DNA of 64,000 nucleotides from Amoeboaphelidium protococcarum (lineage: Eukaryota > Aphelidiomycota > Aphelidea). Under the pieces are notes generated by a model that had not been told where the DNA came from, did no database searches, and was given only the letters and a program-made list of their open reading frames with translations. Below, piece after piece: positions 49,068 to 58,533 of the stretch (the first letter of the stretch is position 1; each line of letters begins with the position of its first letter). The position numbers were made by a program, and so were the translations under genes. The DNA is taken from NCBI GenBank assembly GCA_023515745.1, contig JALECJ010000258.1, positions 124,001 through 188,000 on the forward strand, written 5' to 3'.

Positions 49068-50936
49068 TCACTTTAAATTGACATTGCCTTCCAAAGACAC
49101 AAAACTAGATTAGCTTCTCTAACTGCTATTTTCACGCTGTCTTCCATTAGTCTATAATCTACCAGAAGACGGCGAATCGCCATTGAGGAGGGAATGCCCA
49201 TTTCTATCAAACACTTACTACTGGAGGTTTACTTTATGACCATTCATTGCTTAATTCGACTACTTCTTCAATTGCTTCAGATATTCCTTGGCGCAATCTT
49301 GATTAATAGTGTTGTTGGCAATCATTTACTGAGCCACAGCATCCACCAAATCAGGCAGCGATCCTGCACTGAGAGCAATATTACGAGCATGCATAGCCAT
49401 ATGACCTCGCTAGATTCCCTCAGTGACCAGTGCACGCAAAGCTCCGAAATTCTGCGCCAGGCCAACACAAGCCAGAATCTAGGCAAAAGTCTTACAATCA
49501 GGATTATTCATCAATCCAAGACAATACTTATGCGCCGGATTAGATGTAATCGCACCACCAACGACACCAACTTGAAGTGGAAGAGTAATCTCACCTTCGA
49601 AATACTACTTTCCCGAATGAGAATCAGTTATCAATCTATACTCTGTCAGACAGCGATACTACTACTGCTTATTGTTGACATCTGATGTTGAAGAAACAAT
49701 AGTGGATGCGTATGCATGAATACCAGCTTCTAATGCACGCCAATCCTATCCACAAGCAACAGCTACAGCATCAATACCGTTCATTATACCCTTATTGTGA
49801 GTAACTGCCCGCTAAATGTCCAATTTGGCCCACTCGTTAGCATCAATGATTCTCTACGCCGCCTCCAGACCAGAAAATGATTTATATGCAACACTAGCAA
49901 CATCCACCTTGAATCTAGCAGTTACCAATCTATTAGGTGCAAAATTAGAGAGGATGCAGATCATAACATGCGCATTATATTTCGAGGATACCATGTAATT
50001 GATGTACGGTTTCAATCCCTCAAGCATATCATTGACCGTGTTGGCTCCCATAGATTCTTATACGTCAACAGTGATAGTGAGAGTCACCTTATCGGCACTG
50101 AGCACCTTCACTTTGCCGCCGACAACTCCACCACCGCGCTTAATGAGATTGGGACGACACTTGCTCTAAGCCTACTGTAATATATTGTCCATTTCAGATA
50201 AAAGCAGAGCTTAGACATCAGAAGCAATATCCTCTTAATGACACTTGATCAGGATCTAGCCATCAATGACATTACGTTCAAATGAGCAGAAAGCCTCCAT
50301 ACCAATCGATTCCGGAAGAGCACCATCAATAGGCACGGGATTCAAAGGACCAGAAGAGTCATCATGGCATAGAGTCTTGAAAGAGAAACTCAGCGCAGCC
50401 ACCACGGAAGGTTCTTCAATAGCCATTGGCACGACAAAGCGCTGACCATTCATAATTAGATGGAAGCTGAGGCCAAGAGGAAGTCCCAACACACCGACAC
50501 AGTTCTCAATCATCTTCTCCAGAATCTGCACATCCACAGTACTGAGTGGAAATTCCTGATAAAAAGAGTTGCCAGACAAACTACTACTGCTGCTACTACT
50601 TCTCGCAACACTGGCACTTGAATGAGCAGGAGAAGCAGAATATTGAGACTCTTCAACCACGCTACTCTTCTCAAACTCTTCATCACTATTACTATTGGAC
50701 ACAGTACTAGCACGCTTACTTACAATGCCATTACTAACACTCTTATGACTATTGTTATTACCAGTGCAATCAAGATCGTCCAGATCATCACCCATCATCG
50801 ATGAAGACGACGACGACTCCACCTGGCTAAAGAGATTGGGATACTGCTATGCCACCAAAGCCTGCCTCTCTTTCAAGGTCTTTTTGTAGAATCCTTTCCA
50901 AACGTAGGCAGACATGTCCTCTATTCTCTTGGTCAT
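49068..50936 (-). CDS. class II (bacterial-type) HMG-CoA reductase
   Basis: Mevalonate-pathway enzyme converting HMG-CoA to mevalonate. 622 residues, intronless, ATG at 50934-50936, TGA at 49068-49070. No sterol-sensing membrane domain. After a ~110-residue Ser-rich leader comes the catalytic domain: MIENCVGVLGLPLGLSFHL (Glu), MAIEEPSVVAALS, TVDVQESMGANTVND, VTHNKGIMNGIDAVAVACGQ (Lys), DWRALEAGIHAYAS (Asp), VGVVGGAITSNPAHK, GIQRGHMAMHARNIAL (His). All four catalytic residues known from the Pseudomonas enzyme are present. These signatures define class II, typical of bacteria, not the class I enzyme of fungi and animals. Bacterial ancestry by transfer is likely, though TAA/TAG Gln show full adaptation to this genome. 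Confidence 0.92.
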
Positions 50937-51634
50937 TATTTATGAATTATGGTAGTAGGTGTGATAATGACGTGCTTCTTCTATACCACCTTCTATAATG
51001 TAATAGGCTATAATGCTAACACAATCCACCTGAAATCTAAACCAATTTGTCAAACAAAACAAGCACCAAAATTAGTCTTCTTGAATTATTAACTGAGCTA
51101 AACCACCGACTTTAAGCAATTCTTACCGAATAAGAATTAAGCTTTCAGAGTAGGTCAGTGCAAAAACAGAGTGAGAGAGAGACGAGGCCAAGTGAAGTGT
51201 TTATCGCTCGGCAGATTTCTTCTTCTTCCTTGATGGGATGAGATTAGAAACGCGCGCGGCTGAACGGTCGTTGAATTTTCTGTAAGCCAAGCAGCGGGTG
51301 CGAGAGGGAACTGTTTGTTTGGATTGAATGGGTGGGATCAACGTGTGGCATTCTCGAATTGGTGAGAAGACTCAGCCACACATACACACATTGATCTGCT
51401 GACTTTTGAACGCCATATTTGTCACCAGATATTTTCTTTAAGGTTATATCTTCCTATATATAGCGTCATCTCTTTTCTTACTCCATGATGATCTATTACT
51501 TTGTGTCTATGGCAAGCTGAAAATACACCAACTTTAAAACGAAATTTTATATCACTATGCATAGAAGGAAGTCTGAATTTTAAAATTCTATAATGTTGAA
51601 ATGTCTATTTAGTACAGAAAACAATAGAATCTAT
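50937..51634. promoter_or_regulatory. promoter region of HMGR, CGCG and GA motifs
   Basis: 698 bases between two minus-strand genes. Contains a GAGAGAGA tract at 51171-51182 and ACGCGCGCGG at about 51251-51260. A plus-strand frame at 51593 is antisense to the next gene. No gene supported. Confidence 0.4.
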
Positions 51635-52218
51635 TCAGTGGATAGCTTTATGAGGAGAAAGCCCCTCTTATGTATCAACTGTCTTCAGTTATTTGTCTAC
51701 AGTGTCGTTATTATCAAGACGCAGAATCTATTCTCCAGCCACATCCACAGTCATCTTGTTGAGAAGCCACTCTTTGCGTTCTCCCAACTGTTTCACCGCC
51801 TAAACTTCGACGCGTCCCTTTCCTACACATTGATGATCATGATCTCATAGATGTTGATTGTTGATGACGTTATGGGAATCAATCATTCATTCATACCTTT
51901 ACTGCCCTCTACTGTAAATTACAATAATGCTCGTCCTCTGAGGTGGTTCACGTATCCGAACAAGGATTCGCCGTAACTCTTTCCAAATAGCTCATAAAAG
52001 TATCCCGTGACTGACTTTCTGCTGATGCATTGCACGTCTTCGCCAATCCACTTTTTCACGCTGCGATCAGTTCTCAACTAATACATCACACCCTTGAATA
52101 GAGGCGTGCCTTTGATCTGTGATTCTTTTTATCGCTGCATTGACCATATGAGAAACCATGCTGTGGTCACAGTGAGCGCGCCGACTTTTAATCGCAATTT
52201 TTATCTATTTGTAAGCAT
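51635..52218 (-). CDS. COA1/TIM21-family mitochondrial inner membrane protein
   Basis: 169 residues in two exons (51897-52218, 51635-51822), 74-nt intron at 51823-51896. The start is the ATG at 52216-52218, the first Met in the frame; an upstream exon is possible. A short basic N-terminus precedes one hydrophobic segment (VGALTVTTAWFLIWSM). Then LFKGVMYQLRTDRSVKKWIG, SLFGYVNHLRGRALLQFTV, and across the splice EGSKGKGRVEVQAVKQLG, the COA1 pattern (SxxGxxNxxRGxAxxxFxVxGxKGxG). COA1 helps early cytochrome oxidase assembly; TIM21 is a related presequence-import subunit. The COA1-like reading fits best. Confidence 0.78.
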
Positions 52219-52437
52219 ATTGCAGTGGTGGTTTTTCTATTTCTTCTGTATCTGAAAGAGACGAGAATAATGAAGGTTCCGCGTTAAAGTCAAGACATGG
52301 AAGATTTATATTGGCAGAAGAATCTACACAAAAGATACACACATTTGTGAGCGTGATTGTATTGAGCCTGATAGAAGACAACGTAAAAGATGAAGACTAA
52401 TCATTTTATTTGCACAAACACAGCTAAAATGACATCC

Positions 52438-52779
52438 TCACTCAATCAACTATGCGTCGTCATTCAGAACAATGGTACAAACGCAGTAGGGAACCGTAAG
52501 CGGCTCCATTTGCGCCTCTATCGACATAGCCAACAATTCCATTCGATCACCATCGTCATTATAAGCAATTCGCACGTCAATATCATGTTCAGACTTTGGC
52601 AAGTGGTTTGCAAAGTTAAATGTTTCTACGAAGTCACTCACGTTGTCTACCATTTCTTGAATTTGGTCAGCCTCTAGCTCTTGTCGTTTCCTAATGCATC
52701 TCAACAAAATCTGCAGTAATTCTTTTACGTGGTCTTCATTGAATTCACACCGTCGCTTTCGAAACTCGATGTACGCCAT
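52438..52779 (-). CDS. small protein of unknown function
   Basis: 113 residues, ATG at 52777-52779, TGA at 52438-52440, intronless. Two predicted parts: a basic helical N-terminal half (EFRKRRCEFNEDHVKELLQI, LLRCIRKRQELEADQIQEMV) and a mixed alpha/beta C-terminal half (HDIDVRIAYNDDGDRMELL, PYCVCTIVLNDDA). The composition and length suggest a real gene; no family recognised. It is head-to-head with a broken plus-strand frame at 52800. Confidence 0.55.
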
Positions 52780-52799
52780 CTTTGTTGTTTCGGTCAAAA

Positions 52800-53236
52800 A
52801 TGAAAGACGATTCTGCGATTTTGAAATCGTTACAACCTAATAGAAGCTGTTCCCGGTTTTTCCCACAAAAAGTCCATATGGATGTGCATAACGACGATAA
52901 ATATAGTTTTTTATACTCTATATGAGTTAAGCCCGCTCGGGAAATTGACTTGCAAACACCCACGGGATTGGCAACCACTGGAAACAACGATATGGAATAA
53001 AATACAGCAACTGCGCACCTGAAGGTGAAGAAGCTGTTACGTACCGAATCGAGTTCCTGTGCTCGGACTTTGATACGCTCTAGTAGAACTATCCTAAGGA
53101 GGCTGTCGAACGGAAACTAGCCCGCCAACAATTAAGGGCCCACATGGCTAAAGTGACGAACTCAATCTCAGATACTGCACAGAGCACAACTACAAGCGAA
53201 GAATATCAGGGAGTGAGTGATTTGAGATCTGTTTGA
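52800..53236 (+). pseudogene. interrupted coding-like region
   Basis: The plus strand reads as protein in more than one frame. From ATG 52800: MKDDSAILKSLQPNRS, with a TGA at about 52923; the same frame then continues VKPAREIDLQTPTGLATTGN. From about 52950 another frame reads HGIGNHWKQRYGIKYSNCAP and then VTYRIEFLCSDFDTLQQNY and KEAVERKLARQQLRAHMAKV to a TGA at 53234-53236. No GT-AG pair joins them convincingly. It may be a decayed gene or one with an unrecognised intron. No family recognised. Confidence 0.4.
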
Positions 53237-53340
53237 AAATCTTCTAGACATTTTATGATTGATTATTCGGCGAGGACAATCTGCAACGTGTCGACGAACA
53301 CACGATCCGTTAGCGGACATTCCTCATTCAACACAGCGTC

Positions 53341-53430
53341 ACTCAGGCTGAGTTTGACGGCATAAAAATCATACAGACTATCAACTTACACTATTCGCGA
53401 CAGACTGAGAGTAGTTTGAGCGATATGTCT
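53341..53430. repeat. direct repeat unit 1
   Basis: About 90 bases that recur, with substitutions, at 53534-53618. The best-conserved part is ACTATTCGCGACAGACTGAG followed by AGTAGTTTGAGCGATA. Confidence 0.65.
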
Positions 53431-53454
53431 TGATTGCGCATTCAAGGGGCAACG

Positions 53455-53476
53455 ATGAGGACCAACTCGTCCTCAT
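53455..53476. repeat. perfect hairpin 1
   Basis: ATGAGGAC and GTCCTCAT arms (8 bp) around a 6-base loop CAACTC, between the two repeat units. Confidence 0.7.
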
Positions 53477-53496
53477 GTTGATCAAATTTCAGCGTT

Positions 53497-53516
53497 TGAG
53501 GACGAACTTGTCCTCA
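53497..53516. repeat. perfect hairpin 2
   Basis: TGAGGAC and GTCCTCA arms (7 bp) around the loop GAACTT; near-copy of hairpin 1, 20 bases downstream. Confidence 0.7.
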
Positions 53517-53533
53517 TTTGCTTTGGCTTTACC

Positions 53534-53618
53534 AAAACTCAGTTTAATAACGTAAAACTCATTTAACATATGAAGTAGGCTATTCGCTACAGATTGAGAG
53601 TAGTTGGAGCGATAGAGC
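53534..53618. repeat. direct repeat unit 2
   Basis: Second copy of the 53341-53430 unit, containing GCTATTCGCTACAGATTGAG and AGTAGTTGGAGCGATA. The unit-to-unit distance is ~190 bases, with the twin hairpins between them. Confidence 0.65.
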
Positions 53619-53734
53619 TCGAAAACTCGCAATGTGCGGCGATGCCAAAAAGTTACTGATTGTAATAAGATCAGTATGGAAATACCTCTAAAGTAGAATC
53701 AGTTTAAATTTGATCCCAAATACTTGATATTAAG

Positions 53735-56686
53735 TCAGAGTGCCATCGATTCGCGCTCCTCTCTCAATTTTTTCAACTCAGCCATACGTTCTTGTTACAA
53801 TTGAATGTTGGCACGGTGCTGAGTCAACTTTCTACTTACTGAACTGGAAATGTGATCGCAATGCTTTTCACGCTACTCTGCCAATTTGGCATCAAAGCCC
53901 AGGTTGTGAACTACTTTCTTATCTTTATCCTGCAATTAGCGCATCTACACTTTAATCTCTCCAAACATTTGCTTTGCTCTCTGGATAGACTACTCAGCCT
54001 GCTCCAAATCTTCCAACTTTCGCGCGTCCGACTCCTAATCACAAACCAATTGCGCGTACTACTGTAAAGCCAATGCCAAATTGAATTACATAGCCAAATC
54101 TTTGGGAACACACTGAAGCGCCGCAGTGACTGCCTTAATACACAAACTCATTTCCACAGGAGCATTCAAAGTTCTAGCCTGAACATAATAAGCTCTGGCC
54201 AAATACAACAAGACTTGAACATTCTTCATTCCCAAAGCTTGATTTACTTGCTCATACAAAGCCACAGCTGACTAATATTACTCCATCTCAACAAGTAAAT
54301 GAGCATAATTCAGACTAACTTGATACTTTGAAGGTATCGACTGATAATCTCCAAACACATTCAGTCCCAGACAGCTATCATGCACAGCTGAAAACGCCTG
54401 CACCGCACTATCAAGATGGCCATTTTCGGCCAAAATAATAGCAATACCATGCGCAGCCCACACACAACCAGGATCCAACTTGAGACACCTGTCAAACCAC
54501 TTGGATGCATCTTTATACATATCTGTGGAAGTGGTCATCTTTGGCTGTTTCTATCCTTACAGCTATTGCTACTGTTCAGGTTTCTTTTGAGATGCCAAAA
54601 GTCGCGCATTCATCAAACGATCAGTACCAAGCTAACACATACTGTAAATATCATCCTACTTGTACTACTTTAGAACCTTGTCATACAACTGACGAGAGAG
54701 TTTACTTGGATTACTAGAGTGAGACACTACCTGATCAATCCAAGCACTTGCAAGCATGCAATTAATAGCTGTATCTACTTCAGGTGGTGGTCCTTAGTCG
54801 CTCCCTGAAACAGCAATAGATAACGCTGATGATATAGCTTTCTATGCTTCAGATATGTGACCCTTTGCTGCCTTGATATAAGCGGTGCGCAATATAGAAT
54901 CAACATGATCAGGCTACTTTTACAGAATCTTGGCGTACAAATCATCAGCCTTCGCTAACAACAAATCTCTAGCCACAGCATCTTAGTTCACACTGAACTT
55001 CACATGCGCAGAATCTTCAATCATGCGAGCCATATTGAACAAAATTGTCAAGAAAATGCTCCCCAGATTGGGATTCTAGACCGCGAGAGAACCAAAACAT
55101 TCCAGTGCCTAATCAAACATTTTCTGTGAGTTGTCATAATCTTGCTAAAAAGCATTGATACAAGCCAAGTTATTAATGACAAGCAACTTCCTTTCATCAT
55201 CACCTTACAGGGTAGACAAAGCTTTACGCAACACATTCTCCATATCCTTATAGTCGGACGACATTTCCGCAATACCAAACAGAATCTCCACTTGATTAGC
55301 ATCGTCAACATCAATGAACTTTTAGAATAGCTTCTAGGACTCTGCGGCTTTATCAGGAATTTTGCTCATTATAGAGGCCATCAGCTTGTAGCAGTGTGGA
55401 TTCTCACTAAACGACTATTTATCAGTGCAGAATTTAATAAATCTCAACGCGTCACCAAACTTACCCTTTCCGAAACTGATCTGAGCCAAGCCTTGATACA
55501 CTTCAGGATCCACATTCTTATCAGCATCGATAGCCATCTGATAATTCAGCTAAGCCTCTTCAAACTTTTGCAACTTATGATACGCTTTACCAATGAGAGC
55601 AAAACATTGACATTTCATCTACGGATTCCTAATACTGCTGTCAATGTACTTGGTGAGCAGTGTAATACTTTTTTCATAATCACCCTTCGTAAACAGTACA
55701 TGACCCAATAACAAACCAACCGCAGGAGAACTAACAATCCTACCGCCGGATGAATCCAATTTAGTGCACAATGACTAAGCCTTCTTTAAATAGCTAATGG
55801 CAGCAGGTAGACACTAGCGCTAACTCTCATCACTCTTGGCCATATTATAGTTAACCAGAGCGGCCATGTAGAGAGAATGCAAATTACGTTCACCTTCACC
55901 AAATACGGCCAGTGAACGCTGGAAACACAACAGAGCCTTGTCATAGCACTTGAGCTAATGCCAACAATATCCAATACTGAGATACAAATTAACGCGCTTT
56001 TAATACACTATTTGAGGATTCTCTTTGAAGATATTCTAAAATTGGTGCAAAGCCGCTTCATAATTATGCAACAGATAGTTGCAAATAGCCATACCGAGTT
56101 GACTGGCTATTGCTAAATGCCTATCAGAATTATCAGATTTCTTTACTTACTTACTACGCTACTATCTCAGTAGCTCATCAGCAGTCTTAAACTGAGTCTG
56201 AGCATTCACAGCAGAGTACTTTAACAGATACAAGAAGCCTTTCAGCACTATAGTCTGCGGGTGGTCCTTCATTGATCGCTCAATAGTGCCAAGATGACTC
56301 TGCAGATCCTTAACCAGTACATCCACTGAAGCAATAGAACCGCTTTTCAAATTATCCAGCATTTATGCATCTGTGTCCTGGCCACTACCTGAAGTCATAA
56401 CAGAATCACACATAGCAATCGCACGATTCAAAAGATATCCAGAGTACAACGTGTTCAAGACATGAGAACTCTAATACATCTTCAGACCGTCCTAAATGAA
56501 GAGTACAAAGTTCTACTACTTGCCTTATTTATAATACTCCACTGCAAACTCAATCCATAGCTCTTCTTTACACTATTCATCCTCCAGAATACCGATAATC
56601 TCACCTGCATCATCAGGCAGTTCATCCACTCTAACACCAATAACCTGAGATCCGTTCTCAACTGGAATATCAATAGTTTTCACCAT
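53735..56686 (-). CDS. CTR9: Paf1 complex subunit CTR9
   Basis: TPR scaffold of the Paf1 complex, which travels with RNA polymerase II and supports histone modification. 983 residues, intronless, ATG at 56684-56686, TGA at 53735-53737. The N-terminus is characteristic: TIDIPVENGSQVIGVRVDEL, PDDAGEIIGILEDEQCKEEL, WIEFAVEYYKQGK. TPR units follow throughout (NHVL-type LQYYLHNYEAALHQF, QGLAQISFGKGKFGDALRF, NAHVYLAK-like helices). The C-terminus is a charged coiled coil (RANIQLQQERMAELKKLREE) but lacks the long Ser/Asp-rich tail of animal CTR9 (1,173 residues). Good overall match to yeast and human proteins. Confidence 0.9.
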
Positions 56687-57034
56687 AACCCTATTTTGCT
56701 ATTTAAAATTTACTTAAATAAACTAAACTGGTTAAACAATTAAAGATGGATATAAAAAAGCCCACTAAACACTTTTTCAGTCAAAGATAGTGGAAGAAAG
56801 AAAGAAAGAGTGAGTGGGGGGGGGGGAGAGGAGAGAGTCACTAAGAAGAGATCCGTTGAGTTAGCGCGGGGGGAAAGACCTGAATGGCTGCGCTCGCTCT
56901 TTCCGACCTGTGGGATTTTGGCTTAGAAATATCATCCATCATCTTTCCCTGGTTTCTCTCTCACTCTTTCTTTGAACTTTATATCATCATTATAATAACA
57001 TACGTATCGAACCAGTAATTGAAATATCATAATA
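56687..57034. promoter_or_regulatory. divergent promoter region, CTR9/PTPS, with purine tract
   Basis: 348 bases between head-to-head genes. It contains a strong purine tract at about 56791-56841 including a run of ~11-12 G. A CGCG site is at about 56864. Such a G run can form unusual DNA structure and often has assembly errors. Confidence 0.5.
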
Positions 57035-57445
57035 ATGAAAGCCCGACTTATTAGGAGAGAGACTTTCTCATGCGCTCATAGACTGCATAATAAAGCCATG
57101 AGTGTTGAAGAGAACCGGGAACTGTATGGCAAGTGTAATAACCCAAATGGACATGGACACAACTACACTCTCCTGGTGCATATACTTGGTGAAATAGATT
57201 AGAGTACAGGTATGATCTTCAATATATCAGACTTGAAGTCGATTGTAAAGTCAGTGGTGCAGCAAGTTGATCACATGCACTTGGACATGGATGTGGAGTG
57301 GTTTGCTGATCGAGTTTCCACCACTGAGAATTTGTCAGTTTTCTTTTATCAGGAGATTGCCTCAAAGCTTCCATCCACTATAACATTGAATAAAATTGAA
57401 TTATGGGAGACTGAGAATAACTGCGTGGTATATTCCGGTTAATGA
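57035..57445 (+). CDS. 6-pyruvoyl tetrahydropterin synthase / QueD family
   Basis: Zinc enzyme of pterin (tetrahydrobiopterin) synthesis; related enzymes act in queuosine synthesis. 136 residues, intronless, ATG at 57035, TGA at 57443-57445. Zinc-ligand and catalytic motifs are present: ETFSCAHRLHN, then LYGKCNNPNGHGHNYTLLV (catalytic Cys and the His pair), followed by QVDHMHLDMD and the C-terminal IELWETENNCVVY glutamate. Length and order agree with eukaryotic PTPS (~140-145). The single codon TAG in the middle and the terminal TAA before TGA are Gln. Confidence 0.95.
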
Positions 57446-57492
57446 AGATTGCATTTATAGTACAATCAATGATGATGATGAGTGTGTGTATA

Positions 57493-57535
<43 letters not shown>

Positions 57536-58384
57536 TTTTATAGATATTAATTCAAATTTTGGATGATGGATGACACATGAATTGTGCAATGAGAACTGTT
57601 AAGGTGGAACAATCAACGTAACGACCTGCTGTTGATTGAAGCTCACGTCAGAGGCATTTGATAAAGTAAATAAAGATAACTAAGTTGCAATAGTTCTAGT
57701 TCTATATTCGACAACATTAAATCAAAAGCTTGTAATTGAAACAGTGGCGTTATTATACGTTTCACCTTTTTTATTAATTGATTAAAACCAATATCCAGAT
57801 TCAAGTCATTTAATCACGCCACCTGATTCGCATAGTAACCAGTAATGGATGGATATGTTATCAGAGCATTGATTTAAAGTTTTCACTTCTTTTTATGTGT
57901 TCAGCCTGAAATCCAGTTTATGTTGGTATAAATCGGTTAGATTGCCTAATCACGGTGCTGATCCCTGGATCTTTCGTTCAGTAATCACAATGAGAACATT
58001 CTATCGACTACATATATATATATTTACTTTTGACGAGATTTAACCATCTTTAGTGGTTCACGGGATCACATTATAGTCTTATGAAAAACCCGTCAGAGAG
58101 TTAGTAAGACGCGTGACAAAGTCCTTCAGTCAGTACGTTACTATCCTTCTGTGTGACATCTATATCAATTGCAAAATTGAAACAGTTACTTTTCAACGGG
58201 GAATGATGCGCAGACCTTAAGAGGCATCTTTGCCACTGAAATGCCCCATTACTGCGATAAGGTGAGGTTATCATATAGGATTATTTATTTTGTTCCACAC
58301 CTGAATGTTTGCGGGAAAATAGGTGCTTGCTGCTTTGTACAGTAGTTGAAAAACGATTGGCTCGTATGAGATTATATGCTGGGC
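57446..58384. other. intergenic region with AT microsatellite
   Basis: Nearly 1 kb without a supportable gene. It has a perfect (AT)19 run at 57495-57532 just after PTPS and AT-rich sequence afterwards. No tRNA-like structure found. Confidence 0.4.
57495..57532. repeat. (AT)19 microsatellite
   Basis: 38 bases of uninterrupted AT dinucleotides 50 bases after the PTPS stop. Perfect purity suggests recent slippage; likely polymorphic. Confidence 0.9.
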
Positions 58385-58392
58385 TATAAATA
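58385..58392 (+). promoter_or_regulatory. TATA box of the receptor kinase gene
   Basis: TATAAATA, ~140 bases before the assigned ATG on the same strand. Most genes here lack an obvious TATA box. Confidence 0.45.
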
Positions 58393-58533
58393 GATTAAGA
58401 GCCGGGCAACCTGTAGCGAATCCTTATCCTACTTTATCTCCTTTCCACTTTGACACTACTCATCCTTATTCATAGAGTGACAACTTAAGCACAAGCTCAT
58501 CTACTAATCAGCAAATCTCTCGAGCAATTTGAA

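Noticed and set aside
57495-57532. AT run as a replication origin or telomere-like signal
   Set aside because: Simple dinucleotide slippage after a gene; nothing else supports a special function.
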